A stretch of DNA of 12,767 nucleotides. It comes from an uncultured Planctomycetaceae bacterium (GTDB lineage Bacteria; Planctomycetota; Planctomycetia; Pirellulales; UBA1268). Positions 1 to 6,512 of this stretch are shown here, piece by piece. Every line of letters starts with the position of its first letter. Within the stretch, counting starts at the first letter, position 1. The notes beneath the pieces were generated by a model. The model was given only the letters and a program-made list of their open reading frames with translations. It made no database searches and had not been told where the DNA came from. The translations under genes and the position numbers were made by a program. The stretch lies in contig CALCGM010000357.1 in the NCBI GenBank assembly GCA_937900985.1, positions 1 through 12,767 on the forward strand, read 5' to 3'.

Positions 1-508
1 CGGAGGTTGGCTCATCGAGAAAGACCAGCTCCGGCCAGCCGACAATCGCCGTGGCCACGGCCAGCCGCTGCCGCTGACCGCCGGAGACCTTTCCCACGCG
101 AGCATCGGCCTTGGGCACCAGGCCAACCAGGTCGAGGGCGTCGAGTGGCTCGATGCCGCGGCGGTAGAAACTGCGAAACAGCCGAACGGTTTCCAGGAGC
201 GTGAGCTTTTCCGAGAGCCGCGTCTCCTGCAGCGACACGCCGATCCGCTCCCGCAGCTCTGGCTCGTTGTCGGCCCACCGGCGGCCCAAGACTTCCACCG
301 TGCCTGCATCGGCTGCGAGCAGGCCCTCGAGGATCTCGATCGTGGTGGTCTTACCGGCTCCGTTGGGACCGAGCATCCCGAAACATTCGCCCCGGCGGAC
401 GGTCAGCGTCAGCCCGCGAACCGCCTCCACGGGCGGCCTGCCGGGATATGTTTTCACGAGCTCCTGCACGCGGATCGCCGGAGCCTCGTCAGGCGTCGTC
501 TCGGTCAT
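1..508 (-). CDS. ABC transporter ATP-binding protein (3' part cut by window edge)
   Basis: ATPase subunit of an ABC transporter, acting on the cytoplasmic face of the membrane. The visible 169 residues start at an ATG at 508. They hold Walker A (GPNGAGKT, residues 47-54), the Q-loop glutamine near 94, the signature VSGGQ (141-145) and Walker B ending in LVFLDEPTS (161-169). The H-loop and C-terminus lie beyond position 1. The motif spacing fits the ABC-2/DrrA-CcmA type of exporter ATPase rather than an importer; the substrate cannot be told. The start codon lies inside the 3' end of the upstream membrane-protein gene (20-nt overlap, 489-508), so the two are almost certainly co-transcribed and translationally coupled. 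That makes the membrane protein, or a gene beyond the left edge, the likely partner. The motif match makes the family certain. Confidence 0.95.
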   Translation of the reverse strand, partial: MTETTPDEAPAIRVQELVKTYPGRPPVEAVRGLTLTVRRGECFGMLGPNGAGKTTTIEILEGLLAADAGTVEVLGRRWADNEPELRERIGVSLQETRLSEKLTLLETVRLFRSFYRRGIEPLDALDLVGLVPKADARVGKVSGGQRQRLAVATAIVGWPELVFLDEPTS

Positions 509-1439
509 GGTTGACGCCTCCGGCTGCCGTCGCGGCGGTCGCGTCGGCATCGTCGCGATGCCGAGCCAGCCAGTCGCGGCTCACAAACCGCTGCATGATG
601 CTCTCAAACGTGCGGACCGCATCGGCATGCCAGCTTCGATCGAGCGGGTCGCCGCCTGCATCGAGCCCGTCGGCCTCGAGCCTGCAGGGCCAGCCACGAC
701 TCTCCGCGAGCCCGTTGAAGCGTTCGGCAATCCGCAGCGTCCAGGCGAGGCCGAGCGTCTCACGGAGGCTGAGATACGGCATCTCGATTTCCTGCCGGAG
801 CACCCGGGCCCCCTCGCGACCGCCGACTCGCGGCACGACAGCCAGCATGCCTCCGGCGGCAAGCAGCCAGGCGGCGCTGACGTCGAGCCACGGGGAGTCG
901 CTGGCCCGTTCGGTCTCCATTCCTGGCAGAAAGCCGCGGATCAGAATCAGCCCGCCGATGGTCACCAGCGTTGCTGGCACCCGCCGCTGAGTGCCGACGT
1001 AGTTCATCCAGCCGATGGCCGCGAGCACGGCGAGGAAAAACCGCACCACGATGTGCACCACCGGAGGCGAACCCGGCCGGACAAACTCCGCCGACGCCGC
1101 CGGCATCGCCAAGACCACCGCCAGCGAAGCCACGATCACCTGCCAGATGCCATGCTGCGGCCGCTTGGCCCCCAGCACCGACATCGCCGGGCAGACGAGC
1201 ACCGCCGCCACACACAGCCGTGCAGATGCTCCGCGGGCAGGGTCGGCGGCCCAGCCGGTCACATGCAGCCCGGCGTCAATCGAGACGGCAAAGGCCGCGC
1301 AGACCGCCCAGATCGCTGCCGGCACCGCCGTCGATCCTCGGGCTCGCCAGCCGCCCAGCCCAGCCGCCAGTGCAGCCAACAGGCTGCCTGCCAGCATGCA
1401 GGCCCAGGGGAGCGTGGGGCTGTCGGGCGACGGATTCAT
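489..1439 (-). CDS. multi-spanning membrane protein of unknown function
   Basis: No family is recognised. The 316-residue protein (ATG at 1439) has about seven hydrophobic segments in its first two thirds, for example LPWACMLAGSLLAALAAG, ARLCVAAVLVCPAMSVLGA and HIVVRFFLAVLAAIGW. A soluble, arginine-rich C-terminal part follows, rich in Asp and His near the end. A GTG at 1490 would add 17 residues in the same frame. I prefer the ATG because the predicted N-terminus then runs directly into the first membrane segment, but no clear ribosome site supports either. Its last 20 nt overlap the ABC ATPase gene, so it may be the membrane partner of that ATPase. However, it lacks the usual ABC-2 permease signature seen in the protein at 3862-5532, so this role is only inferred from context. 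Confidence 0.85.
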   Translation of the reverse strand: MNPSPDSPTLPWACMLAGSLLAALAAGLGGWRARGSTAVPAAIWAVCAAFAVSIDAGLHVTGWAADPARGASARLCVAAVLVCPAMSVLGAKRPQHGIWQVIVASLAVVLAMPAASAEFVRPGSPPVVHIVVRFFLAVLAAIGWMNYVGTQRRVPATLVTIGGLILIRGFLPGMETERASDSPWLDVSAAWLLAAGGMLAVVPRVGGREGARVLRQEIEMPYLSLRETLGLAWTLRIAERFNGLAESRGWPCRLEADGLDAGGDPLDRSWHADAVRTFESIMQRFVSRDWLARHRDDADATAATAAGGVNHDRDDA

Positions 1440-1556
1440 AGAGAGCCGAGGATACCACAGCGGAAAGGATGGCAGCAGACGGTGGAGCACGTAGCCGCCG
1501 CAGGATGCGACAACCGGCGACCCTCAAAAACCTCGGCCTTGTGGGGCGTCGCTTGC

Positions 1557-1584
1557 GTGGAAAGCCATGGATGGCTTTTTCCAC
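1557..1584. repeat. stem-loop with partial T-run in a divergent intergenic region
   Basis: GTGGAAA (1557-1563) pairs with TTTCCAC (1578-1584). Inside it GCCAT (1564-1568) pairs with ATGGC (1571-1575), with a two-base bulge (1576-1577) in the 3' arm. It resembles an intrinsic terminator but lies between two divergent genes, where a terminator is unexpected. It may be a leader hairpin of the plus-strand gene, the end of an unannotated short transcript, or chance. Confidence 0.45.
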
Positions 1585-1655
1585 CTAGAAAAGGGAGGCG
1601 TTCTCGTGGGGAGGCCTGGAGGGAATCTACGGGCTGCTGCTCACGCCGTCGATTG

Positions 1656-1669
1656 CCGCAGCGCTGCGG
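1656..1669. promoter_or_regulatory. perfect 14-bp palindrome upstream of the secreted-protein gene
   Basis: CCGCAGCGCTGCGG is fully self-complementary and sits 60 nt before the start codon at 1729. It could be a dimeric regulator's operator. The sequence is GC-rich, so chance is possible, and no regulator family is recognised. Confidence 0.3.
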
Positions 1670-1714
1670 GACGATACTCAAGCGGCGGAGTGTTCTGGTG
1701 GGCGGGCCTGAAGC

Positions 1715-1723
1715 AAAGGGGAG
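1715..1723 (+). promoter_or_regulatory. ribosome binding site for the gene at 1729
   Basis: AAAGGGGAG ends five nt before the ATG at 1729. This site, with the signal peptide that begins there, decides the start over the in-frame upstream ATG at 1567. Confidence 0.7.
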
Positions 1724-1728
1724 TCTCG

Positions 1729-2208
1729 ATGGGCTGCACAACACAGCTGCGAAAGGTCGTGCTCGCGGCGGTGGCGGGGGCTGCATCGGCTGCGATGCTG
1801 GCACCGCCGGCGGCAGCGATCGAGATGTTTACCTACTTTGGTGACGGCAGCCAGATTGGTCTGCCGAGCCTGGAAGTGCCGATCGAGGCCTACCCAGGCA
1901 TTCCACTGCGGAGCGATCGCCTGCGGGCCCGTCGGGCAGGCAAGGCTGTGCCTCGCGGCACGGTGGGCACTTTCCGCGGACGCGGCATTACCATCCGCGT
2001 GCCGGTCCAGCAGCAGATCCCGCCGGGCATGGTCAGCGAGGAGCCACCGATGCCGGCCCCAGTGCCAGCAGCCGTGCCAGCCGATCCCGACGCCCCTCTG
2101 CCAAACGCTGCCGAACCGACAGATGCAAAACGCGTCGAACAGGGAGCCGGCCTCGACTTCGGCGGGCTGCGTGATCTCTCGGCGTATGAACAGTCGCTTC
2201 CTCGCTGA
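1729..2208 (+). CDS. small secreted protein of unknown function
   Basis: I do not recognise this 159-residue protein. It starts with a typical signal peptide: a charged n-region (QLRK), a hydrophobic Ala/Val stretch to about residue 27, and a likely cleavage after PPAAA near residue 34. The mature part opens with an aromatic, glycine-rich piece (EMFTYFGDGSQIGLPSLEVP), then a basic stretch with several RxR pairs. A Pro/Ala-rich segment (PMPAPVPAAVPADPDAPLP) follows and probably forms a flexible linker. The short acidic C-terminus holds GLDFGGLRDLSAYEQ. It is likely a periplasmic or surface protein. It converges on the TPR gene at 2224 with only 15 nt between the two stop codons. A good ribosome site precedes it. 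Confidence 0.8.
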   Translation: MGCTTQLRKVVLAAVAGAASAAMLAPPAAAIEMFTYFGDGSQIGLPSLEVPIEAYPGIPLRSDRLRARRAGKAVPRGTVGTFRGRGITIRVPVQQQIPPGMVSEEPPMPAPVPAAVPADPDAPLPNAAEPTDAKRVEQGAGLDFGGLRDLSAYEQSLPR

Positions 2209-2223
2209 TGACCTCTCTGGAGG

Positions 2224-3663
2224 CTACTCGCTCGCCTCTGTGGTGAGCCGTTTGAGCAGATCTTCTGCGTCGGCGCGGGTGGCAAACACCGGCTCGCGGT
2301 CGAGCACCTGCTCAAGGATCGTCGTCGCTCGCTGCGACTCACCGCGGTCGGCAAGCAGGCGGGCGACATAGTAGGCCCCGTCGCTGGTGAGCTGATTGCT
2401 CTGTGAGATCTGCGTGAGGATCTGCTCGGCATCTTCACGACGGCCGAGCTTGTAAAAAACCCACGCCAGCGTGGTCAGTGCGTTGGCCTGCTGCGGCGAG
2501 TTTTCCCGGTGGAGGGCCACATTGCCCTCCGCCATCTCCAGGGCCCGCTGACGCGACTCGTCGTTGTCTGATTCGATCAGCACCAAGGCCAGCGAGTTGC
2601 TCGCGGGAAAGTTGAGCGGCGACTGCGTGTGGGCTGACGAGAAAAACGTTTCGGCCGTTGCGTAGTCTCGTTCCACGCGGGCGATCGCGCCGCGGACGAT
2701 TTTGGCCTCCAAAGACTTCTCGTCGAGAGCGAGGGCGGCTTCCGTCTGCTTCTTCGCCGCCGCGAGGTCGTTTTGGCCGAGATACCACTGGGCCGATGCC
2801 AGGAGCACGGCCGGGTCTTCGGGAGACGACTCCACTGCCAGCTCGATCAGCTTGCGGGCCTTTTCGGCATCGTTCTTCTCGTCGTAGAGCCGGGCCATCG
2901 CCAGCTCGGGCTGCACCGCGTTGTCATCGAGATTGCGGGCTTCGCGAAACTCCGCCAACGCTTCGCTCGGCTTGCCGAGCTGAAACCGCACGATGCCCAT
3001 CCGCTGGTGGCCGCTTGCGCTGTCGGGGTCGAGCTCCAGCCAGCCCTGCAGCTGCTGCTCCGCGAGCGGCCACTGCTTGCGGGCTTCGGCAACCGCGGCG
3101 AGCCCCGCGAAGCCCCGGATCTGGAAGTCTCGCTTTCGCTTGGGGTTGCTCTCAAAGGCGTCGGTCAGCGACACGCCGCGGGTGAACAGCGTTTCCGCGT
3201 CGGTCACCCGTCGCTCCTGAAAGGCGAGGTCGCCGAGCATCAGGTATGGCTCGGGATCCTCGGGATAGTCGACCACCGTCTGCTCGAGTTCGCCGCGGGC
3301 TGCCTGCAGCTGGTTGACGCTCAGCCAGAGCATCGACATCAAAACACCGGGAGGGGGCAGCTTGGGGTTGTTGGAGTGCGCCCGCTCAAACATGGCGCGG
3401 CAGCCATCGATGTCGCGGTCGCGGAAGCGGTTGATGCCGCTGGTGATGTCCTGAAACTCGGCATCTCCGGAGACGGCTTTGCCCACGAGGCTCTGGGCGG
3501 TCACCTGCGCCTGAGCGGGGCGGCTGCCTGCTCCGGCGATCAGCCCGACAACCAGCACCGCCCAGGCCAGCCGCCGCAGTCGCGGCCGCAGCCCATCCGC
3601 TCCGCGGCGAGCCTCAAGGGACACAACGGCATTCGATGCGGTGTCAGACAACCTCTTCATCAT
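2224..3663 (-). CDS. periplasmic TPR-repeat protein
   Basis: A 479-residue protein made almost wholly of tetratricopeptide repeats, a scaffold for protein-protein contacts. A basic n-region (RPRLRRLAW) and the hydrophobic stretch AVLVVGLIAGAG are followed by an AQA cleavage site near residue 52, so the mature protein should be exported. TPR-type helical pairs then run to the end. Clear examples are YLMLGDLAFQERRVTDAETLF, with a length and spacing typical of the repeat, HQRMGIVRFQLGKPSEALAEF, and TTLAWVFYKLGRREDAEQIL. No enzymatic domain is seen. Two ATG codons in tandem (3663 and 3660) could each be the start; no strong ribosome site precedes them. It is transcribed divergently from the ABC-2 permease at 3862. 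The binding partner is unknown. Confidence 0.92.
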   Translation of the reverse strand: MMKRLSDTASNAVVSLEARRGADGLRPRLRRLAWAVLVVGLIAGAGSRPAQAQVTAQSLVGKAVSGDAEFQDITSGINRFRDRDIDGCRAMFERAHSNNPKLPPPGVLMSMLWLSVNQLQAARGELEQTVVDYPEDPEPYLMLGDLAFQERRVTDAETLFTRGVSLTDAFESNPKRKRDFQIRGFAGLAAVAEARKQWPLAEQQLQGWLELDPDSASGHQRMGIVRFQLGKPSEALAEFREARNLDDNAVQPELAMARLYDEKNDAEKARKLIELAVESSPEDPAVLLASAQWYLGQNDLAAAKKQTEAALALDEKSLEAKIVRGAIARVERDYATAETFFSSAHTQSPLNFPASNSLALVLIESDNDESRQRALEMAEGNVALHRENSPQQANALTTLAWVFYKLGRREDAEQILTQISQSNQLTSDGAYYVARLLADRGESQRATTILEQVLDREPVFATRADAEDLLKRLTTEASE

Positions 3664-3709
3664 CGTGGCAACTGCTTTCCGTCAGGAGGATGCGGAGAGA
3701 ACGCTAAAG

Positions 3710-3725
3710 TGATCAGGCAGGATCA
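3710..3725. promoter_or_regulatory. inverted repeat in divergent promoter region
   Basis: TGATC (3710-3714) and GATCA (3721-3725) form a perfect 5-bp dyad with a 6-nt spacer, 47 nt upstream of the TPR gene start and about 137 nt before the permease start. It could be an operator. The support is weak and no regulator gene is adjacent. Confidence 0.25.
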
Positions 3726-3764
3726 TGAAAACGGTACTCTAGCAGGACCGTCCGCGGGCCATCT

Positions 3765-3780
3765 AGCATCTGCTGATGCT
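3765..3780. repeat. short hairpin upstream of the permease gene
   Basis: AGCATC (3765-3770) and GATGCT (3775-3780) form a 6-bp stem with a TGCT loop. No T-run follows. It could be a leader hairpin of the permease transcript or chance. Nothing else is evident in the 198-nt gap between the divergent genes, and no confident -35/-10 pair could be picked. Confidence 0.3.
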
Positions 3781-3850
3781 GCTGCGGCTGCGGGGACCAA
3801 CGCAGGCAGAGCCAAGCCGCAACCGGCTGCTGTCGCACGGCTGTCGCATG

Positions 3851-3859
3851 AAGAGGGGA
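3851..3859 (+). promoter_or_regulatory. ribosome binding site for the permease gene
   Basis: AAGAGGGGA lies two nt before the ATG at 3862. It decides the start against the long open frame upstream, which has no such site and lies antisense to another gene. Confidence 0.65.
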
Positions 3860-3861
3860 AC

Positions 3862-5532
3862 ATGAGAGTTGGGGCGGTTCTTGAACGTGAACTTCGGATC
3901 GCACCGCGGTCGCGATCGTTGTACGTCGCCAGGGCAGTCTACGCCGGCATGCTGCTGCTGATCGTGGCCACCTGTTGGCTGGTGGTCACTGGCACGCAGG
4001 CGATCGAAACGGCCGGCGAGACCGGTCGCTTTGCGGCGACGCTCCTGCGGATTCTCGCGCCGCTGCAGCTGGTCCTGGCCGCCCTCGCGGCCGCGGCGGT
4101 ATCGGCGGTGAGCGTGACGTCGGAGAAAGACCGACGAACGCTGGAACTGCTCCTGGTGAGCAGCCTGACCGATGCCGAGATTGTGCTCGGCAAACTGGCG
4201 GCCAGCCTCTTGCAGGTATTGCTGCTGCTGCTCTCGGCGATCCCCGTCTTCGCCCTGGTGTCGCTGTTCGGCGGCGTGACCAACGGTCAGCTCGCCAGGC
4301 TCTTTGCCGTGACCGCTGCTGCCGCGATCGCCTCGGCGAGCCTTGCCAACGCGATCGCCTTCTGGAAAGAGACCACGTTTCAAACCGTTGCCGTCACGCT
4401 GTTCGGCCTCGCGCTCTGGACGGCGATGGGTGAGGGTGTCGCCTCCGTCTGGGGGGCCGCCGCGGCTGCTGGCGTGTCGCCCGCTCGCGCGGTGTTTGCG
4501 GCGATTGAGCCGGCAGGCGCCGGGGGCAGCCTTGTCTTTTTGGCGGTCTGCCTCGGGGTTGTGGTCGCCTCAGGGCTGGTGGCCACGCTCCGGCTTCGGC
4601 CGTGGAACCTCGTCGGCGGCTCACGCTATGAGAGCGTTCGTGCTGAGACCGCCTCGATCGAGTCCACCCGCACCGTCTGGAGCCATCCCGTGCTCTGGAA
4701 GGAGATCTGCACGCGGGCCCATGGCAAGGCGATCGTGTTTGTCCGCGTCGCCTGGCTGGCCCTGTTTGCCGCCGCGATCTGGGGCATCCTGCAGCAGTCG
4801 GGCCAGCAACGGCCGGACCGGCTTGCGTTGGCAGTGGCCGTGCTGCCGATGACCCTGGCCAGTCTGGTGTCGGTCACCGCACTGGCCGTGACGAGCGTCA
4901 CCACCGAACGCGACCGCGGCTCGCTCGACCTGCTGCTCGTCAGCGACCTGGAGCCGGCGGAGTTTGTCTGGGGCAAGCTCGCGGGAGTGTTCTTCGTGGC
5001 CCGCGAGATGGTGCTGCTGCCGCTGGCTGCCTGTGGCGTGCTGGTTGCCTTTGGGCAGGCTTCGCTGGAAAACGGCATCTATCTCGCCCTCGGTTTGAGC
5101 ACGCTGCTCTTCTTCGCAGCTGTCCTCGGCCTGCATGCCGGGCTGACTCATGTCTCGTCGCGTCAGGCGATCGTTGTGGCGCTGGGCACGGTGGTGTTTC
5201 TCTTCGTGGGAGTGGCAACCGTGATGCGGATCATGGTGTCGTTTGGTGGCAACTTCGAACTCCAGCTGGCCCCCTTTCTGGCGGTCGTGGTGGGCGGAGC
5301 GGTCGGCCTCTACTCCGCCCTCTCCACTCGCAATCCATCGCCTGCCATCGGCTGGGCGTCGGCCCTGCTGCCTGCGCTGACGTTTGTGGCGATCACCGGC
5401 TTCCTCCAGGGAAGCACGCTTCAGGTGCTCCTCGTGACCATTGTCGCCTACGGATTCGCCACGGCTGCAATGCTGGTGCCAGCCATCGGCGCCTTCGACC
5501 TCCTCACCGGCCGCACCACAGGCACGCTCTAA
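3862..5532 (+). CDS. ABC-2 type permease, two fused half-permeases
   Basis: A 556-residue inner-membrane protein of the ABC-2 exporter permease family. It has two homologous halves. Each half opens with a basic N-terminal segment (LERELRIAPRSR near 7-18; LWKEICTRAHGK near 278-289). Each also carries the same conserved cytoplasmic motif: SVTSEKDRRTLELLLVSSL at about 84-102 and SVTTERDRGSLDLLLVSDL at about 345-363. In both copies a GKLA follows, and several hydrophobic segments come after it. One polypeptide therefore probably supplies both transmembrane halves of a transporter. No ATPase gene is adjacent; the only one in the window is beyond 1.4 kb of other genes and in another operon. The start is chosen because a ribosome site (AAGAGGGGA, 3851-3859) precedes the ATG. 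The reading frame is open upstream to 2773, but that part is antisense to the TPR gene. Substrate unknown. Confidence 0.9.
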   Translation: MRVGAVLERELRIAPRSRSLYVARAVYAGMLLLIVATCWLVVTGTQAIETAGETGRFAATLLRILAPLQLVLAALAAAAVSAVSVTSEKDRRTLELLLVSSLTDAEIVLGKLAASLLQVLLLLLSAIPVFALVSLFGGVTNGQLARLFAVTAAAAIASASLANAIAFWKETTFQTVAVTLFGLALWTAMGEGVASVWGAAAAAGVSPARAVFAAIEPAGAGGSLVFLAVCLGVVVASGLVATLRLRPWNLVGGSRYESVRAETASIESTRTVWSHPVLWKEICTRAHGKAIVFVRVAWLALFAAAIWGILQQSGQQRPDRLALAVAVLPMTLASLVSVTALAVTSVTTERDRGSLDLLLVSDLEPAEFVWGKLAGVFFVAREMVLLPLAACGVLVAFGQASLENGIYLALGLSTLLFFAAVLGLHAGLTHVSSRQAIVVALGTVVFLFVGVATVMRIMVSFGGNFELQLAPFLAVVVGGAVGLYSALSTRNPSPAIGWASALLPALTFVAITGFLQGSTLQVLLVTIVAYGFATAAMLVPAIGAFDLLTGRTTGTL

Positions 5533-5536
5533 GCCC

Positions 5537-5688
5537 CGCCCTCCTCTGTCTCTCACAAGCGAAACCCGGAGGGCGAGAGCGGAGTGGATGAAACGGGACG
5601 GGTCCTCGGGCCGCGAAGCGGCCTCGGCAAAGCCGAGGTGCCTGCGGCACCCGATGCCCCGTCCCGCGTGCGTCCAGCATCCGCTCTC
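5537..5688. repeat. nested inverted-repeat element between convergent genes
   Basis: Six perfect stems are visible. (1) CGCCCTCC 5537-5544 pairs with 5568-5575. (2) GAGAGCGGA 5575-5583 pairs with 5680-5688. (3) CGGGACGGG 5594-5602 pairs with 5658-5666. Inside stem 3 lie three consecutive hairpins with 3-nt loops: (4) GGCCGC 5609-5614 with 5618-5623, (5) CCTCGGC 5622-5628 with 5632-5638, (6) GGTGCC 5637-5642 with 5646-5651. Neighbouring small hairpins share two bases, and CCTCGG at 5604-5609 could also pair with the 3' arm of hairpin 5. The outermost 3' arm overlaps the stop codon of the minus-strand gene by two bases. The element fills the gap between the ends of two converging genes. It may be a bidirectional terminator, a mobile palindromic repeat, or a structured RNA. 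There is no long T-run. Confidence 0.75.
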
Positions 5689-6283
5689 AGCGGATCAGGG
5701 ATGAGGTGGTGCCTGCGGGGCTGGGGCTCGTCGCCAGCCGGGCGGTCGCTTCGTCGATGGCGGCGGCGAGGGTGCGGACCTCCGAGCGGCCGGTGAGCCG
5801 TTTCACCTCGCGGCCGTCGGGTGTCTGCAGAATGACGGTGGGAAAGCCCCGCACGCCGAGGCGGCGGCAGACGTCAGCATCGCGATCAGCATCGAGGGTT
5901 ACGCAGACACAGCGGCTCGATCGCTGCACGACGTCTGGGTCGGCAAGCACACCCTGGGAGAGGCCGGCGGACCAGCGGCACCAGCTCGCGCGGCAGATGA
6001 TCACCAGCGGCCGTCCAGACGTGGATGCCCGTTCGAGACCGGCAGCGTAGTCCTCCACATACTCAATCGACGTGGGGGCATCGTGGTTGACGATCTGGCC
6101 GCCACCGCCACGCGGGCTTGGCAGGAGTCGCTGCTCGCCGACCGTGACCGATCCAGACTGCACCTGCTCGTCGTGAATCTCGCAGCCGGTGCCCGTCAGG
6201 AAGACGGCCAACAGGCACGCCGCGATGCGGAGCCGTTGTGGGCAGGCTTGGTAGAACAGGAAGGCTTGGGGGAGCGGGGGCAT
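5687..6283 (-). CDS. thioredoxin-like putative lipoprotein with a single-cysteine WCxxS active site
   Basis: A 198-residue exported protein of the thioredoxin fold. The N-terminus has a hydrophobic stretch (IAACLLAVFLTGTGC, residues 20-34) that resembles a lipoprotein signal, though the lipobox before C34 (TGTGC) is imperfect. The thioredoxin domain spans about 75-185. The strand PLVIICRASW leads to WCRWS (101-105), where the second active-site cysteine is replaced by serine. The cis-proline motif GFPT follows at 147-150, then the strands VILQTPDGREV. With one cysteine it cannot do normal dithiol exchange; C97, five residues upstream, could substitute. It might act as a monothiol reductase, isomerase or chaperone. 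The frame is open to 6460, but the start at 6283 places the signal peptide correctly. The gene is divergent from the TPR lipoprotein at 6513 and convergent with the permease. Confidence 0.85.
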   Translation of the reverse strand: MPPLPQAFLFYQACPQRLRIAACLLAVFLTGTGCEIHDEQVQSGSVTVGEQRLLPSPRGGGGQIVNHDAPTSIEYVEDYAAGLERASTSGRPLVIICRASWCRWSAGLSQGVLADPDVVQRSSRCVCVTLDADRDADVCRRLGVRGFPTVILQTPDGREVKRLTGRSEVRTLAAAIDEATARLATSPSPAGTTSSLIR

Positions 6284-6512
6284 CGGGCTGGCTGTGCGGA
6301 GGGTGGGGGGCTGGCGTGCGGCCGCAGCGGTGGTGCGGACGCAGCATCGGATGAAGGTGGTGAGGGTTCCTGGACGAAGACGGGTAGGTAGGCCTGTCGA
6401 GGTGCCGCGGCAAGACCGGATTGGTGGCGACGGCCCGTCCCCTCGTCGCGTTGCTTCCACGGCGGCCGTTCACTACCCTCCCCTGCCCTGCTGCCCCGTT
6501 GGAGCCTGTTCG
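6284..6512. other. divergent intergenic region, no clear promoter
   Basis: These 229 nt separate the start codons of the thioredoxin-like gene (minus) and the TPR lipoprotein gene (plus), so promoters for both should lie here. The sequence is GC-rich, and I could not identify a convincing -35/-10 or -24/-12 element. The only clear signal is the GGAG at 6501-6504 before the plus-strand ATG. Confidence 0.5.

Noticed and set aside
201..1844. 547-codon plus-strand open frame
   Set aside because: It is antisense to the ABC ATPase and the membrane protein and its product is Arg/His/Pro-rich, typical of a shadow frame in GC-rich DNA.
2773..3861. N-terminal 363 codons of a 919-codon plus-strand open frame
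   Set aside because: They are antisense to a clear TPR gene. The real start is the ATG at 3862 with a ribosome site, and the encoded upstream residues show no family features.
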